From Sphingomonas sp. Leaf32 (GTDB lineage: Bacteria > Pseudomonadota > Alphaproteobacteria > Sphingomonadales > Sphingomonadaceae): a DNA stretch of 64,000 nucleotides. The stretch lies in assembly GCF_001421765.1 (NCBI RefSeq), contig NZ_LMLA01000007.1, positions 355 to 64,354 on the forward strand, in the 5' to 3' direction. The position numbers and the translations under genes were made by a program. A model generated the notes under the pieces. That model was not told where the DNA came from. It saw only the letters and a list, made by a program, of their open reading frames with translations, and searched no databases. Positions 62,929 through 64,000 of the stretch are shown here, piece by piece (position 1 is the first letter of the stretch; every line of letters starts with the position of its first letter).

Positions 62929-63305
62929 TCGCGGGGGCGGTGTTGCAGGCGATGCTGGTCGCGCGGTTGCGGGCGGTGCTGACGACGGCGAGCGTGTTCG
63001 ATGCGCCGCCGGTGCGGGCCGGGCGGCCGTATGTGGTGGTCGATACGCCGGTGCTGACCGACTGGGGCACCAAGGATGCCGCCGGACGCGAGGGGCGGGT
63101 CGTCGTGCAGGTGTTCGACGGGGGCGAGGTGCCGGCGCGGCTGCGTTCGATCGCGGCGGCGGCGGAGGTGGCGGTGTTGTCGGCGCCTGCGCTGCTGGCC
63201 GGGTGGCGGGTGGCGAGCCTGTCGTTCGTGCGCAGCCGGGTGCTGCGCGAGGGGGATGGGTGGGTCGGGGCGATCGAGTTCCGGGTGCGGATGCTGGCGG
63301 GGTGA
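62925..63305 (+). CDS. Tail terminator-like protein (DUF3168, GTA gp8)
   Basis: 126-aa DUF3168 protein: MIAGAVLQAMLVARLRAVL, PYVVVDTPVLTDWGTKDAAG, REGRVVVQVFDGGEVPARLRSI and a C-terminal beta segment ending EFRVRML. This family closes the tail tube at the head side. The start overlaps the previous gene (ATGA). Followed by about 290 bases of hairpin repeats before the tail tube gene. Confidence 0.85.
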   Translation: MIAGAVLQAMLVARLRAVLTTASVFDAPPVRAGRPYVVVDTPVLTDWGTKDAAGREGRVVVQVFDGGEVPARLRSIAAAAEVAVLSAPALLAGWRVASLSFVRSRVLREGDGWVGAIEFRVRMLAG

Positions 63306-63593
63306 TTTCCGCGTTCGTCCGATCATACCCCCGCTCAGGCGGGGGTCCAGGGTCGCTTCGCGGGTGGTGGCGTTTGGGGCTCTGGATCCCCGCCTTCGCG
63401 GGGATACGGTTTTGGTCGACGGATGCCCTCAATGTTTCCGGACGTACCCCGGCGAAGGCCGGGGGCCAGTTGGGCAGCGGTTTCGATCAGTTAGCGGCGG
63501 CTCCCGGGCGGTGTCGCGGGATGCGGTGGGAGACCCCGGCTTTCGCTGGGGTGACGGTTTTGGTTGGGCGGCGGACTTTTCAGGAGACAATCG
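63306..63593. repeat. Cluster of four short hairpins between tail genes
   Basis: ACCCCCGCTCAGGCGGGGGT, ATCCCCGCCTTCGCGGGGAT, TACCCCGGCGAAGGCCGGGG and CCCCGGCTTTCGCTGGGG follow one another in a gap that in related GTA clusters is a few bases long. No gene seen. It ends with the ribosome-binding site CAGGAG of the next gene. Confidence 0.75.
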
Positions 63594-64000
63594 ATGGCGG
63601 CGGAGAAGGGTAGTGCGTTCCTGTTGAAGATCGGGAACGGGGCGGTGCCGGTGGCCTATGCGACGGTCGCGGGGCTGCGCACGACGCAGTTGAGCGTCAA
63701 TGGCGAGGCGGTGGCGATCACCAGCAAGGATTCGGGCGGGTGGCGCGAATTGCTGTCGGGGGCCGGCGTGCGGTCGGTCAGCGTCAGCGGCGCGGGCGTG
63801 TTCACCGGATCGGCGGCGGAGGTGCGGCTGCGCGGCAATGCGCTGTCGGGCGTGATCGACGACTATCGGCTGAGCTTCGAGAGCGGCGAGACGATGACCG
63901 GGCGGTTCCTGGTCACGCGGCTGGACTATGCCGGCGATTATAATGGCGAGCGCAATTATACGCTGGCGCTGGAATCGTCCGGCCCGGTGGTGTCGGCATG
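63594..64000 (+). CDS. Major tail tube protein (TP901-1/GTA gp9-like), stop at edge
   Basis: 135 codons, with the stop cut by the window edge (final bases TG; an ATG at 63998 suggests ATGA overlap with the next gene). KGSAFLLKIGNGAVPVAYATVAGLRTTQLSVNGEAVAITSKDSGGWRELLSGAGVRSVSVSGAG and the tail RLDYAGDYNGERNYTLALESSGP match the TP901-1 family major tail protein (GTA gp9). Start ATG 63594 after CAGGAG. Confidence 0.9.
   Translation, partial: MAAEKGSAFLLKIGNGAVPVAYATVAGLRTTQLSVNGEAVAITSKDSGGWRELLSGAGVRSVSVSGAGVFTGSAAEVRLRGNALSGVIDDYRLSFESGETMTGRFLVTRLDYAGDYNGERNYTLALESSGPVVSA

Noticed and set aside
1-64000. CRISPR array
   Set aside because: No regularly spaced direct repeats with unique spacers were seen; all repeats found are palindromic, dispersed elements.

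Overview
The window looks like chromosomal DNA of a high-GC alphaproteobacterium, most probably Sphingomonas or a close relative. The evidence is the gene neighbourhoods (rsmB-rpe-heparinase-purH, metX-metW beside hisC-tyrA, hemC-hemD facing tsaD-gpsA, cpoB-tilS-ftsH), several lineage-typical small families (DUF6127, DUF6456, DUF6289, DUF1674), TonB-dependent receptors, and many dispersed palindromic repeats. Species cannot be named from the sequence alone.

Layout. 1-1000: the 3' part of an initiator tRNA, a relic of a metE-like gene broken by an IS66-type transposase remnant, and three perfect DnaA boxes. 1004-9640: an apparently complete ferulate-to-vanillate unit: aromatic-acid MFS transporter, vanillin dehydrogenase, feruloyl-CoA hydratase/lyase, ADP-forming feruloyl-CoA synthetase, and a TonB-dependent receptor. 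A 16-bp palindrome overlaps the transporter promoter, and a degenerate copy overlaps the dehydrogenase promoter. 9855-13315: nadB, a class A beta-lactamase-like hydrolase and a PhyH-type oxygenase. 13322-24340: HAD phosphatase, purH, SDR, heparinase, rpe, rsmB, an SdhE/SDHAF4-type small protein and a second TonB receptor. 24535-42095: AsmA; glutarate catabolism (gcdH-GNAT-CoA transferase); haem synthesis (hemC, hemD, mitofilin-like); tsaD-gpsA; metW-metX; hisC-tyrA; and a secreted alpha-amino-acid ester hydrolase. 42297-55600: ftsH, tilS, cpoB, a RodZ-like protein, ptsP, an XRE regulator, DUF6456 and DUF2339 proteins, a GST and dapF.

55882-64000: an MbcA/Xre-type antitoxin-domain protein and a 56-aa partner diverge from a head-and-tail gene block in gene transfer agent (GTA) order: small terminase, large terminase, portal, DUF6127, prohead protease, capsid, adaptor, small protein, tail terminator, tail tube. 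The block continues past the right edge. No integrase, replication or lysis gene is visible, so a GTA fits better than an ordinary prophage.

The most interesting part is this GTA block. A GAAC-N7-GAAC site, which matches the alphaproteobacterial LexA box, lies between it and the divergent antitoxin pair. A leader hairpin precedes the first gene. The block is invaded by repeats: a 91-bp MITE with an exact 8-bp target duplication, two near-perfect 36-38 bp-arm hairpins, and a half copy of that hairpin at the capsid/adaptor junction. That half copy coincides with loss of the capsid stop codon, so capsid and adaptor form one continuous reading frame. Whether the cluster still works or is decaying is the main open question.
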